A stretch of 31,797 bases of DNA, taken from IMG/VR virus record IMGVR_UViG_3300025146_000047, positions 1-31,797 of that record. One strand, written 5' to 3'. A program made the translations under genes and the position numbers. The notes under the pieces were generated by a model. That model made no database searches. It was not told the DNA's origin and saw only the letters and a list, made by a program, of their open reading frames with translations. This DNA comes from a virus. This document shows, one piece after another, positions 13,193 to 20,136 of this stretch (positions within the stretch are counted from its first letter, which is position 1; each line of letters begins with the position of its first letter).

Positions 13193-14191
13193 ATGCCAGA
13201 AGCAAAGAAAGGCGACAGCGAGCTCGTCGTCGTAGCAGACAAAGAGAACAGCATGCTTGATCAAGTTGTTCAGCTCGGCTCAATGAACTTGAGCCCGCGT
13301 GATGTCATCGTCTACGCGTCCGCGATCGCGAAAGAGCTCGCGAAAGTGATCGAAGATCAAGCCATGTTCTCAAATATCAACGGGAACAGGTACGTCAAAG
13401 TTGAGGGCTGGGAAACTCTGGCCGCAATGCTCGGGCTCACACCCCGCGAGCGCTACGTCAAGTCTCGCACTTGGTCGGGCGCTGACGAGTTCAAGCAAGA
13501 CAGCGAGCGCGAGTTCGTTGAGTACGAAGCCTACGTTGAGCTCGTGCGCAACACTGACGGCATGATCACAGGCGGCGCTAGTGCGATCTGCGCCACCAAC
13601 GAGATCACTCGCCCGCGCAACGGCGCACCGCATTACCGCTGGGAAACTGGCAATGCGCCCCGCTCAATGGCGCTGACGCGTGCGACGAGCAAAGCTCTGC
13701 GCGTCGCTCTCGCTTGGGTGATCACGATGGCAGGCTACAAGCCGACACCCGCCGAAGAAATGGACATGATCATCGACGGCGAAGTGCGTGACGTAACGCC
13801 CAAGGGCAAGAAAGCTCAGCCTGCGGCGAAGCCCGCTCAGAAACTTGAGCGTCCTCTCGCCCCTCACAAACTCGAAGAAGCTTTCGAGGTAAAGATCAAG
13901 AAGCTGACCGCTGACGGCTTCACCAAGCTCAGCAAGACCGAGCTGGCAAATCTGCGCGGTGCGTTGCTCGACATCTACAGCGGCAACGAGGATGCGCTCA
14001 CGACGTTCTTGCGCATCTTTGGCTCAGCGGCAAGCGATGTTGACGAGCTCAGCACCACCCGCGCCCGCGTGCTTCTCGACTGGCTGGCTCTCGACGACAA
14101 GGGCGAGCCGAATGAACACTCTGTCGCAGAGGCGATCGGCGCTCTGCACTATGCGAGCGAAAAGATCGCGCAAGGGCAAGGCGGGGAATGA
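13193..14191 (+). CDS. Conserved phage protein, possible recombination/ssDNA-annealing type
   Basis: 332 residues from ATG 13193, which has AAGGAG seven bases upstream; the frame extends to 13094 without a ribosome site. The central region NRYVKVEGWETLAAMLGLTPRE, then PRSMALTRATSKALR and WVITMAGYKPTPAEEM is a pattern I recall in phage proteins near recombination functions. C-terminal part after residue 220 is a lysine/proline linker and a helical domain. Assignment to single-strand annealing is tentative. First long gene of the rightward early operon. Confidence 0.5.
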   Translation: MPEAKKGDSELVVVADKENSMLDQVVQLGSMNLSPRDVIVYASAIAKELAKVIEDQAMFSNINGNRYVKVEGWETLAAMLGLTPRERYVKSRTWSGADEFKQDSEREFVEYEAYVELVRNTDGMITGGASAICATNEITRPRNGAPHYRWETGNAPRSMALTRATSKALRVALAWVITMAGYKPTPAEEMDMIIDGEVRDVTPKGKKAQPAAKPAQKLERPLAPHKLEEAFEVKIKKLTADGFTKLSKTELANLRGALLDIYSGNEDALTTFLRIFGSAASDVDELSTTRARVLLDWLALDDKGEPNEHSVAEAIGALHYASEKIAQGQGGE

Positions 14192-14454
14192 GCAAACAGC
14201 TCGCCAAGATTCTTGCGCAGATCATCGACAACCCGTTTGACGGCCGCGGACTCACCGCGGCCGAAACGCGGGCATCGAACCTCGCCGCTCACGGCATGAC
14301 CTACCAAGAGATCGCCGACGAGCTCAAGATCACTGCGCAAGCGGTCGGCAACACTCTACTCAAGGCGAGCAAGAAAATCGGCGTTCACCCCCGTCAGTTT
14401 CCAAACCTGCTGATCAAGCAGATCCAAAAGCAAATCAAAACATATTCTCACTAG
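14188..14454 (+). CDS. LuxR/sigma-4-like helix-turn-helix protein (88 aa)
   Basis: 88 residues. LTAAETRASNLAAHGMTYQE (22-41), IADELKITAQAVGNTLLKAS (42-61) and KIGVHPRQFPNLL form a GerE/sigma-region-4 type helix-turn-helix: helix, GMTYQEIAxxL, turn, recognition helix QAVGNTL. ATG 14188 overlaps the previous stop as ATGA. Probably a phage transcription regulator. The DNA encoding residues 18-25 contains an unusual GC-rich palindrome. Confidence 0.7.
   Translation: MSKQLAKILAQIIDNPFDGRGLTAAETRASNLAAHGMTYQEIADELKITAQAVGNTLLKASKKIGVHPRQFPNLLIKQIQKQIKTYSH
14241..14263. repeat. GC-rich 9-bp inverted repeat inside the HTH gene
   Basis: CGGCCGCGG (14241-14249) and its exact complement (14255-14263) flank ACTCA. 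It is the GC-richest perfect palindrome seen in a coding region here; it could be a hairpin in the mRNA or a protein-binding site. Confidence 0.5.
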
Positions 14455-14458
14455 ACAA

Positions 14459-14469
14459 GAAAGCTGAGG
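14459..14469 (+). promoter_or_regulatory. GAAAGCTGAGG leader motif before DUF932 gene
   Basis: Exact 11-mer, 9 bases before ATG 14479 with a T-rich spacer. Confidence 0.75.
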
Positions 14470-14478
14470 TTTTTTGAA

Positions 14479-15522
14479 ATGGATAAGTTCCAATCTTTCA
14501 CACAGTTACACGAGCGAGTCGATGAATGGGATAGCCAGTTGCACGATCACTTCGAGCCCGCGAACGCTCTCAAGCTTGAGGGCTTTCGCCCTGAGCTCGT
14601 GAGCGGCAACATAGCGACAAACATGCCTCACGGCCTGCTGACTGAGCACGCGTTCAGGCAGTTGAGCGATCGTCTCGATGTGCCTGCAACGTGGGCATGG
14701 GATAACGAACGTTGCCCCGCGCCAGTGCGCAATTACATCTACGGGCACAAGTTCTTGATGTCGAAAGAGAACACTGAGTATCTCGTGCGCATGCGCGGCA
14801 CGAGCGCCCCGATCGTGCGCGCCGTGCTGACGAAAGAGTACGCGACCTACAATCACCGTGATCTCGTCAACGCTATGGCTGACGCTGTGGGAAACCTCGG
14901 CGCAAGTGCGAAAGTCTTTCGTGCTGATGTGGGCGACGAGTTGCGCGGCTATGTCCTGCTCGACAACATCGACTTTGGTGCGATCGGCGGCAACGAGCCG
15001 AAAGGCACTGCTGACGGCGGCGGCGCTGGCGGTTTGCGCCCCGCTATCTACTTTCGCAACAGCGAGATCGGCACGTCTCGAGTGCGCATCACAGGCGGTC
15101 TCTACCGCGACGTTTGCTCGAACGGCATGATCTTGGGTTGGCAAGCTGATGAGGCAATGGCGATCACACATCGCCGTCGCTCTTATGCGCATGTCTCTGT
15201 TCTTGTCAACGAGGCGATCGCTGACGGGCTCAAGATGAGCGAGACTGCCGCAAAGCGTTTTCTCGACATGCGTGCGATCGCCATCCCCACGACGAGCCTC
15301 TCGAGCATCGTCGACGGGTGGGCTCAGAAATACGGGCTAACGATCGGCGTAAAAGATAACTGGCTGTCAGCGCTGAGCGGTCTCGGCGAGCCGACGATGT
15401 TCGATGTCGTCAATGCCGCTACGTTTCAAGCCCAGTCTCAAGAGGGCGAGGAACGCGAGACGCTCGAGCGGATGGCTGGCGACATGGTCTTTGCCACTCG
15501 CCCCGAACTGCGAGCTCGCTAA
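14479..15522 (+). CDS. DUF932-family protein
   Basis: 347 residues. Features of the phage/plasmid DUF932 family: RNYIYGHKFLMSKE, SAPIVRAVLTKEYATYNHRDLVNAM and GGLYRDVCSNGMI around residues 95-220. The family is common in phages and plasmids, often near early or anti-restriction genes, with no agreed biochemical role. It has its own leader motif and is followed by a strong hairpin and a palindromic element, so it may be a separate expression unit inside the operon. Confidence 0.7.
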   Translation: MDKFQSFTQLHERVDEWDSQLHDHFEPANALKLEGFRPELVSGNIATNMPHGLLTEHAFRQLSDRLDVPATWAWDNERCPAPVRNYIYGHKFLMSKENTEYLVRMRGTSAPIVRAVLTKEYATYNHRDLVNAMADAVGNLGASAKVFRADVGDELRGYVLLDNIDFGAIGGNEPKGTADGGGAGGLRPAIYFRNSEIGTSRVRITGGLYRDVCSNGMILGWQADEAMAITHRRRSYAHVSVLVNEAIADGLKMSETAAKRFLDMRAIAIPTTSLSSIVDGWAQKYGLTIGVKDNWLSALSGLGEPTMFDVVNAATFQAQSQEGEERETLERMAGDMVFATRPELRAR

Positions 15523-15531
15523 CAATGACTC

Positions 15532-15560
15532 TGAGGGCAGAGCACGACGCTCTGCCCTCA
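15532..15560 (+). terminator. Perfect 12-bp hairpin after DUF932 gene
   Basis: Arms 15532-15543 (TGAGGGCAGAGC) and 15549-15560 with a 5-base loop. No U-run follows; instead the second palindrome begins at once. It could be a partial terminator or a stabilising 3' hairpin for the DUF932 message. Confidence 0.6.
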
Positions 15561-15580
15561 AGTTAATCTGCAAATTAACT
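15560..15580 (+). promoter_or_regulatory. Two-copy palindromic element, copy 2 (GTTAAT-N6-ATTAAC)
   Basis: AAGTTAAT and ATTAACT flank CTGCAA; 20 of 21 bases equal the minus-strand sequence at 5627-5607. Followed by GAAAGCTGAGG and the ATG at 15600. Confidence 0.65.
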
Positions 15581-15583
15581 TTT

Positions 15584-15594
15584 GAAAGCTGAGG
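15584..15594 (+). promoter_or_regulatory. GAAAGCTGAGG leader motif before gene at 15600
   Basis: Exact 11-mer, spacer ACTGA to the ATG. Confidence 0.75.
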
Positions 15595-15599
15595 ACTGA

Positions 15600-15839
15600 A
15601 TGACCCCACGCAATGACAGAATACACGAGCTCGCCGAGACCTTGCTTCTCGCCGAAGAAGCCGAGAAACTCTTGCGGTCAATCTGGGAGTTCAATAGACC
15701 TGACGGACACTTTCGCACATGGCTCACGTTGATCGTTGCGAACGATCGCGAGAAACACCCTGACCCAAGAACATGGCTTGCGAGCGAGCAGTTGTTGCTC
15801 GATCTGCAAAAGCATTTCGGAGAGGATGAGACACGATGA
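15600..15839 (+). CDS. Small helical protein (79 aa)
   Basis: 79 residues, mostly helical: RIHELAETLLLAEEAEKLLRSIW then HFRTWLTLIVAND. Start has the leader motif, and the palindromic element 20 bases upstream suggests regulated expression. It shares that element with the gene at 5594, also a small helical protein, though the two sequences are not alike. Function unknown. Confidence 0.6.
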   Translation: MTPRNDRIHELAETLLLAEEAEKLLRSIWEFNRPDGHFRTWLTLIVANDREKHPDPRTWLASEQLLLDLQKHFGEDETR

Positions 15840-16060
15840 TCATCCTGACACCAAGCCCCCGAGAGAAAGCGTCGATCGTCGACGCGCTCAAACTAAAGCA
15901 CTCGCTACGCGATGCGCTATCCGACGAGCAAGTGCGCGCTGTGTACAACGACGCAATCGACGATGCTTGTAACTTTGCAAGCACTCTCGCAAAACACAAC
16001 CCGCAATTCGCAATGGCTCTAACCGCCTGCGCTCAACAAATGCGCGGGCTTGAACTCTGA
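15836..16060 (+). CDS. Small protein of unknown function (74 aa)
   Basis: 74 residues, ATGA-coupled to the previous gene. Helical, with ALSDEQVRAVYNDAIDDACNF and a C-terminal AMALTACAQQMRGLEL. No family recognised. Confidence 0.6.
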   Translation: MIILTPSPREKASIVDALKLKHSLRDALSDEQVRAVYNDAIDDACNFASTLAKHNPQFAMALTACAQQMRGLEL

Positions 16061-16069
16061 AAGGAAACT

Positions 16070-16471
16070 ATGACAGACGATAAATCCCCACGCATTCACG
16101 CAGTCGCAGACACGCTCAACGATCTCGCCGAGCTCGAGACGCAACGAATGTTGCTTGAGGGCGACAAGACTGCAAAGAAAGATGCAGTGCTTACCGACGA
16201 TCAGCGCGTAGCTCTCGCAGAGATCGATCTCGAGTACGGCGACAAAGAGACCACGGTTGCATCGAAGATCGCCGAGATCCGCGACGCGATCGCGAATGAG
16301 GTGAAAGAGCTCGGCGCGACCGTCAAGGGCGATCTCATGCAAGCTGTGTTCTCTGAGCGTGCGACTTGGGACAACAAAGCGCTCGACGGTTACGCGGCGG
16401 CGCATCCCGAGATCAAGCAGTTCAAGAAAACGACTCGCATCTGCACGATCAGAAAGGTAGGCGAGCAATGA
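16070..16471 (+). CDS. Coiled-coil protein, possibly Gam/Gp157-like
   Basis: 133 residues; AAAGGA before ATG 16070. A long charged coiled-coil region (NDLAELETQRMLLEGDKTAKKD..., DKETTVASKIAEIRDAIANEVK) is followed by LMQAVFSERATWDNKALDGY and AAHPEIKQFKKTTR. The order coiled coil plus a W-D-x-K-A-L-x-G-Y segment recalls phage Gam- or Gp157-type proteins that bind DNA ends or modify nucleases. The link is weak. Confidence 0.5.
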   Translation: MTDDKSPRIHAVADTLNDLAELETQRMLLEGDKTAKKDAVLTDDQRVALAEIDLEYGDKETTVASKIAEIRDAIANEVKELGATVKGDLMQAVFSERATWDNKALDGYAAAHPEIKQFKKTTRICTIRKVGEQ

Positions 16472-16665
16472 ATGAGAACCAGCTCTACTGTGTTGAAATC
16501 TCTGTAGTCGCTCATCCCGCCTCGGTGTACTACGTCGAAGCCGTCAACACAAGCGACGCCCTAAGCAAAGGCTATGAGCAGTTCGAGAAAGACGACGACA
16601 GCGATCTCCATATCTCGCACGTCGAGATTACGCATCTTTGCCATGCCGAGGATGTGTTGCGATGA
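16468..16665 (+). CDS. Small protein of unknown function (65 aa)
   Basis: 65 residues from ATG 16468, which overlaps the upstream TGA; the frame is open further up but there overlaps a better gene. Strand-helix-strand composition (YCVEISVVAHPASVYYVEAVN, SDALSKGYEQFEKDD, HISHVEITHL), a small alpha/beta fold. Function unknown. Confidence 0.55.
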   Translation: MNENQLYCVEISVVAHPASVYYVEAVNTSDALSKGYEQFEKDDDSDLHISHVEITHLCHAEDVLR

Positions 16666-17045
16666 GGCGCTGGCTGATCAAGAGACTTGCAAGCGGCGAC
16701 GTTCAGCTATTCGTACTGAACAACACCGACAACACCGCCGACGAGCTGAGCCCGATCGCACATCACGCAGACGAGTTCAATTTCGGCTATGGCGGTTCTG
16801 GCCCCGCGACGCTCGCGCTGACGATCTTGTGCTCTTACTTTCGCGAGAAAGCGACCGCCGCGAAACTCTACGGCGGCGAGCTCAGAGCGTGGCCGCTTCA
16901 CCAAGATTTCAAGTGGTCTTTCTGTGCAGGCTCACGCGCACACATCGAGAGCTTTGAGATCACCGAGAAAGAGGTCGAGCAATGGCTGATCAAACAAGAA
17001 CCAAGCCCGTTGTTGCAATCGGCTCAGATCACAGAGCGGCGATGA
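16662..17045 (+). CDS. DUF6166-like protein (127 aa)
   Basis: 127 residues from ATG 16662 (ATGA junction). HHADEFNFGYGGSGPATLAL (34-53) followed by AILC-type helix and W-x-FxxG segment matches the DUF6166 pattern (F-x-W/F-G-Y-G-G-S-G-P-x-x-L-A-L). This small family is frequent in phages and mobile elements; function is not known. Confidence 0.65.
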   Translation: MRRWLIKRLASGDVQLFVLNNTDNTADELSPIAHHADEFNFGYGGSGPATLALTILCSYFREKATAAKLYGGELRAWPLHQDFKWSFCAGSRAHIESFEITEKEVEQWLIKQEPSPLLQSAQITERR

Positions 17046-17212
17046 TCGTCAGCGGGTCTGAGGCTCTCGAGTTTGCAAGTGCACGTCTGCTCAGGGTCGC
17101 GATCGCGTTCGCTAAGCAACAGCATCGAGCTCAGCTCAAGACGCTAAATGCTCGATCTCAAAGCGGCTACAGGCGACGTTTCTTAGCACCTCTTACAAGG
17201 CAAAAAGGCTAG
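17042..17212 (+). CDS. Small basic protein (56 aa)
   Basis: 56 residues from ATG 17042, overlapping the previous TGA as ATGA; an upstream ATG at 16982 would overlap the previous gene by 64 bases and is less likely. Very basic C-terminal half (RSQSGYRRRFLAPLTRQKG), which suits nucleic-acid binding. No family recognised. Confidence 0.5.
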   Translation: MIVSGSEALEFASARLLRVAIAFAKQQHRAQLKTLNARSQSGYRRRFLAPLTRQKG

Positions 17213-17215
17213 TCT

Positions 17216-17611
17216 ATGCCTGCACCCATAGAACTATCCACCCTCGACAAGATTCAAGCCTTAGAAGCGAAACTCGCTAAGAAAGACGAGACGCGATCGC
17301 GCACTCTGCAAAGGCTCGCGACTGCGCTCGGCGAGACGCTTTCGCCAGTGCGACTTTGGTCGAGTGCGTACATGCACCAAGCGATCAGCGGTAAGATCAA
17401 GTCGAGCAAGTTTCTCGAGATCGCCGTCGCTCGCTTGTACGCAAAACTCTTTTTCAAGAAAGACCCTACCAAGTCGACGAGCAAAAAGATGCCCGACACT
17501 TACGTTCCGTTCAAGAGCTTGAGAGAGCGAGCTCACGTCATGCGCGTCGTTCCCCCTGATCAGCGTCGCAATGCTTTAGTCAAGCTTGCGAGCAAGGCGA
17601 GAAAGGTGTAA
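17216..17611 (+). CDS. Basic, possibly DNA-binding protein, last gene of rightward operon
   Basis: 131 residues. A helical N-terminus (TLDKIQALEAKLAKKDETRS), then RLATALGETLSPVRLWSSAYMHQAI and SGKIKSSKFLEIAVARLY, which loosely resembles an XRE-type helix-turn-helix with the GK turn, and a basic tail. AAGG lies upstream of ATG 17216. Ends just before the convergent terminator. A regulatory role is only a suggestion. Confidence 0.5.
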   Translation: MPAPIELSTLDKIQALEAKLAKKDETRSRTLQRLATALGETLSPVRLWSSAYMHQAISGKIKSSKFLEIAVARLYAKLFFKKDPTKSTSKKMPDTYVPFKSLRERAHVMRVVPPDQRRNALVKLASKARKV

Positions 17612-17648
17612 GCTTCTCTTTACTTCTCTATTTCTTCTTTCGCGAACG

Positions 17649-17678
17649 AAAGAGCCCGCCATGGTCAGCGGGCTCTTT
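17649..17678. terminator. Bidirectional terminator between convergent operons
   Basis: AAAGAGCCCGC (17649-17659) and its exact complement (17668-17678) around an 8-base loop; AAA before and TTT after give U-rich ends on both strands. It separates the rightward early operon from the end of the leftward lysis cassette. Confidence 0.85.
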
Positions 17679-17703
17679 CTATTTCCAAACACAGCAAACT
17701 AAT

Positions 17704-18072
17704 TTACTTTGAGGGCGCAGGCTTGGTAGTCTTGCGGCCTTCGACGAGCTTCTCGCGATAGTTCTTGTGCAACCAACCCGACAGCGTTGCGATCAAGAAT
17801 GTCGTGATGCCTTTCGTTACCAAGGGGTCGGCGCTCGAGAAAACCGATCTGAAAAAATCGAGACCGAGGAAGTAGACCACGGCCGCAGGCACGAGAAACG
17901 CGACGATCAGCGCCCAGTCACCGAGCCGCTTTTTGGCCGTGCCTTGCACGAACACCTTGATCGACTCGACGACGTGCTCATCAGCGAACGCGGCGGCGAT
18001 CGCCAGCAGAAACGCCTTGAGGTAAGGCAGAATGAAAGTCAAGAACTGCGCCCAAAATTGTTCGATTGTCAT
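17704..18072 (-). CDS. Holin-like membrane protein (122 aa)
   Basis: 122 residues with about three hydrophobic segments: FLTFILPYLKAFLLAIAAAF (10-29), a region near 53-73 (WALIVAFLVPAAVVYFLGL) and ITTFLIATLSGWL (88-100), ending in a basic KTTKPAPSK tail. Size, topology and place after the lysozyme fit a holin, which makes the membrane pores that release or activate the endolysin. AAAAGGAG precedes ATG 18072. It is the last gene of the structural operon. Confidence 0.65.
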   Translation of the reverse strand: MTIEQFWAQFLTFILPYLKAFLLAIAAAFADEHVVESIKVFVQGTAKKRLGDWALIVAFLVPAAVVYFLGLDFFRSVFSSADPLVTKGITTFLIATLSGWLHKNYREKLVEGRKTTKPAPSK

Positions 18073-18131
18073 TGCAAAAACTCCTTTTCAAAATTCAACG
18101 ATTCGATAAGTTGCAAACCCAAAAGACGACA

Positions 18132-18144
18132 GATCACCTCCTTA
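18132..18144 (-). promoter_or_regulatory. Unusually perfect 12-base Shine-Dalgarno without a start codon
   Basis: On the minus strand TAAGGAGGTGATC: the full complement of the 16S 3' end. It begins at the stop codon of the 18142 gene, but no standard start codon follows at the right distance; the holin has its own AAAAGGAG 50 bases downstream. A rare start (CTG) or a standby site is possible. Confidence 0.5.
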
Positions 18145-18501
18145 GGTTTTTTTATCTTCGATTGTTGAAACGCGGCGCTCAAGACCTATAAGCGCCATGC
18201 CTAACAGCTTGATCTCCGAGATCAAGCCGCCGTCTTTGCCAGCTCCGTAGAGACCCTCTTTGATACTCTCGGTGGTTTCTTTTACCTCAGTCACCTCACC
18301 CGAGATCAAGTCTTGCGACTTTTTCAGATCGGCAATGTAAGGCCAGAGAATATGATTCTTTGCGGCTTTCTCTCGGTCGTCGATCGTGCGAGATTTTTGA
18401 AACTGACTTTGAATCAGCTTCGCTACGATGTCGACTAGCTTGCTGGTGATACCAAGGGCGACAGCAAAGAGACCGATCTGCTCGGGAGTGAGGTTTTCCA
18501 T
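18142..18501 (-). CDS. Membrane-anchored coiled-coil lysis-cassette protein (119 aa)
   Basis: 119 residues. A hydrophobic segment at 8-30 (IGLFAVALGITSKLVDIVAKL) is followed by a basic stretch (QSQFQKSRTIDDREKAAKNH) and a long heptad-like C-terminal helix (EVTEVKETTESIKEGLY, LGMALIGLERRVSTIEDK). Small N-anchored coiled-coil proteins beside holins may be antiholins or holin accessories. Lies between lysozyme and holin genes. Confidence 0.55.
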   Translation of the reverse strand: MENLTPEQIGLFAVALGITSKLVDIVAKLIQSQFQKSRTIDDREKAAKNHILWPYIADLKKSQDLISGEVTEVKETTESIKEGLYGAGKDGGLISEIKLLGMALIGLERRVSTIEDKKT

Positions 18502-18504
18502 GGG

Positions 18505-19389
18505 CTAGAGTTCCCATCCTTTAGGTGGGTTTTTCTTGGCGTTGTTCCAGAGCACGTTGATTTTTTCCTCGAGCGATGGCTCGTTGGTCGGCAGTTCGAT
18601 CGGTGGCGGGTCAGGCTCAGGCGCAGGCGTAGCGAGCTTCAAGAGTTTACGCAGTTCGGGAACGCCGCCGCGCATGTACGCATTGAGATCGATGTTGTCT
18701 TGCTGAACGCCATAGTCTCGACCCACCTTATAGCCAGCATCAGCCCATTGAAAATTTCCGTCGACGTAGACAGCAGAGCCGCCTGCGAATTGCCAGATGT
18801 GGCAGTTCTTCGCCTTCTCGAGCACTCGCTTATCGATGTAGCCGTAGGGGTTCGTTGGCGTTGAGCCGGGCGGCTTTTCTGCTGGCGACTTTGCTTTCTC
18901 GTAGTAATACGAGCGCTCGAAATAGCGAGCGAGCCACAGCAGAACGTTGTCGCTCAGCACCCACGTCGCGCCCCGCCTCACCATGTCATTGAGCTCAACG
19001 AGACCGCAGTAAAGAAAGACGGGGTCGCCCGTCGCGGCGCTGACGTACTGCATTGCTAGCAAGCACTCGTCGTCTGTTTTCTTGGTGAGCGTATTGCGAT
19101 TCTTTTCGTAATCCCAGCCGACAAAATGATAGCCGCCGAGCCGCTCGTACTGCTCGAGAAAGTTGTCAGCTTGGCGCTTCCACTCGATCGTGGTGCGCTC
19201 ATAGTGGTAAGCGCCGCGAATGTCGACGAGCTGAATATCGTTGTGCACGATGTCGACGACCGGATCTACCGCGATGCCTTGCGTGATCTGCTGAACGGCA
19301 AAGTCTTGCGGCTTTTTTGTCGCATCGTAGCGACGAGCGTATTCGCCTTTGAAATCAACGCCCTTTGCAAGTGTCTCAGGAACAGCCAT
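18505..19389 (-). CDS. Endolysin, GH25-like lysozyme
   Basis: 294 residues. GVDF near the N-terminus (10-13), QITQGIAVDP, VDIRGAYHYER, GGYHFVGWDYEK with acidic residues after a strand, GDPVFLYCG and CHIWQFAGG, DNIDLNAYM follow the order of the GH25 (muramidase) barrel, with D12 and the WDYE acids as likely catalytic residues. The C-terminal 50 residues are proline-rich, then helical, possibly a wall-binding or linker part. GGCGAGGTGAG precedes ATG 19389. It degrades peptidoglycan at lysis. Confidence 0.7.
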   Translation of the reverse strand: MAVPETLAKGVDFKGEYARRYDATKKPQDFAVQQITQGIAVDPVVDIVHNDIQLVDIRGAYHYERTTIEWKRQADNFLEQYERLGGYHFVGWDYEKNRNTLTKKTDDECLLAMQYVSAATGDPVFLYCGLVELNDMVRRGATWVLSDNVLLWLARYFERSYYYEKAKSPAEKPPGSTPTNPYGYIDKRVLEKAKNCHIWQFAGGSAVYVDGNFQWADAGYKVGRDYGVQQDNIDLNAYMRGGVPELRKLLKLATPAPEPDPPPIELPTNEPSLEEKINVLWNNAKKNPPKGWEL

Positions 19390-19422
19390 GTCTCACCTCG
19401 CCTTTAGGTTTTACCAGAGAAT

Positions 19423-20136
19423 CTAAATCTGCGCCCCGTTCGGGAGCAAGAGCCTGCCATAGGCAGGCGGGCGCAGAATGCCCGCGACTCGCTTCCAGTC
19501 TTTGAACATGACCATAAAGAAATTTCCACTCGCGGCGGCGATTGGTCTGAGAGGCACAGCGCCCAGCGCCCAGTTCAGATTGGTTGCGCTGTAGCTCATT
19601 GAGGACGCCGCCGACTTATAAGAGCTTGCTCCATATACGTTCGTCGCTAGTGCGTTGTATAGATTAGATGCTCCCCCAGCAACCGTTGGCCCAGTGGTTG
19701 GGATATTACACGCTAGCCCATCTACTACAACATCGCCAGCCTCGCTTGTTATAGCCTGCGACGGATTATTTGTAGAGGCATTACTTGAAGCCGCTGTTCC
19801 TAACCCTATTGTTTCCCCAGCTCCGGCCTTCCACGAAGAAGCCCCGCCCTCGCAATTCGATGCCGTAGTCCACGACGCGGAGACATTGTTTGCGCCATCG
19901 GCAGGGTCAGACAATTCAAACATTCTAAGGTTTGCACCCGTGCTTCCGTTCTGTGCCGTATTTGGGATCTCGGTCATCGAGACACCCGCATAGGTCACAG
20001 CAATATTAGTTGTCGCAACCCGAAAAGACAAAGTTACGATCAGTTTTTTTGCGTCGGCGTGGCAAGTGTGCGACCAAGTATTCGACGTTGCTCCTGCAAC
20101 GGCTTGTGCGGTAGCAACATCAAGAGATATAGCCAT
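19423..20136 (-). CDS. Fibre tip / receptor-binding candidate (237 aa)
   Basis: 237 residues, dominated by small residues and beta-prone repeats (S, T, N, A, G), e.g. VAGATSNTWSHTCH, VTYAGVSMTEIP and SMSYSATNLNWALGAVPL, a pattern of bacterial and phage beta-sandwich surface domains. The start abuts the upstream stop. Base composition differs: no GATC from about 19291 to 19966, although GATC is otherwise frequent, suggesting the sequence was acquired from elsewhere. Last fibre gene before lysis, a usual place for receptor-binding proteins. Receptor unknown. Confidence 0.55.
   Translation of the reverse strand: MAISLDVATAQAVAGATSNTWSHTCHADAKKLIVTLSFRVATTNIAVTYAGVSMTEIPNTAQNGSTGANLRMFELSDPADGANNVSASWTTASNCEGGASSWKAGAGETIGLGTAASSNASTNNPSQAITSEAGDVVVDGLACNIPTTGPTVAGGASNLYNALATNVYGASSYKSAASSMSYSATNLNWALGAVPLRPIAAASGNFFMVMFKDWKRVAGILRPPAYGRLLLPNGAQI

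Noticed and set aside
18069-18142. A 21-codon frame from GTG in the perfect ribosome site to the holin ATGA
   Set aside because: The GTG is inside the pairing sequence itself and cannot use it, and the peptide has no recognisable features; kept only as part of the orphan-site finding.
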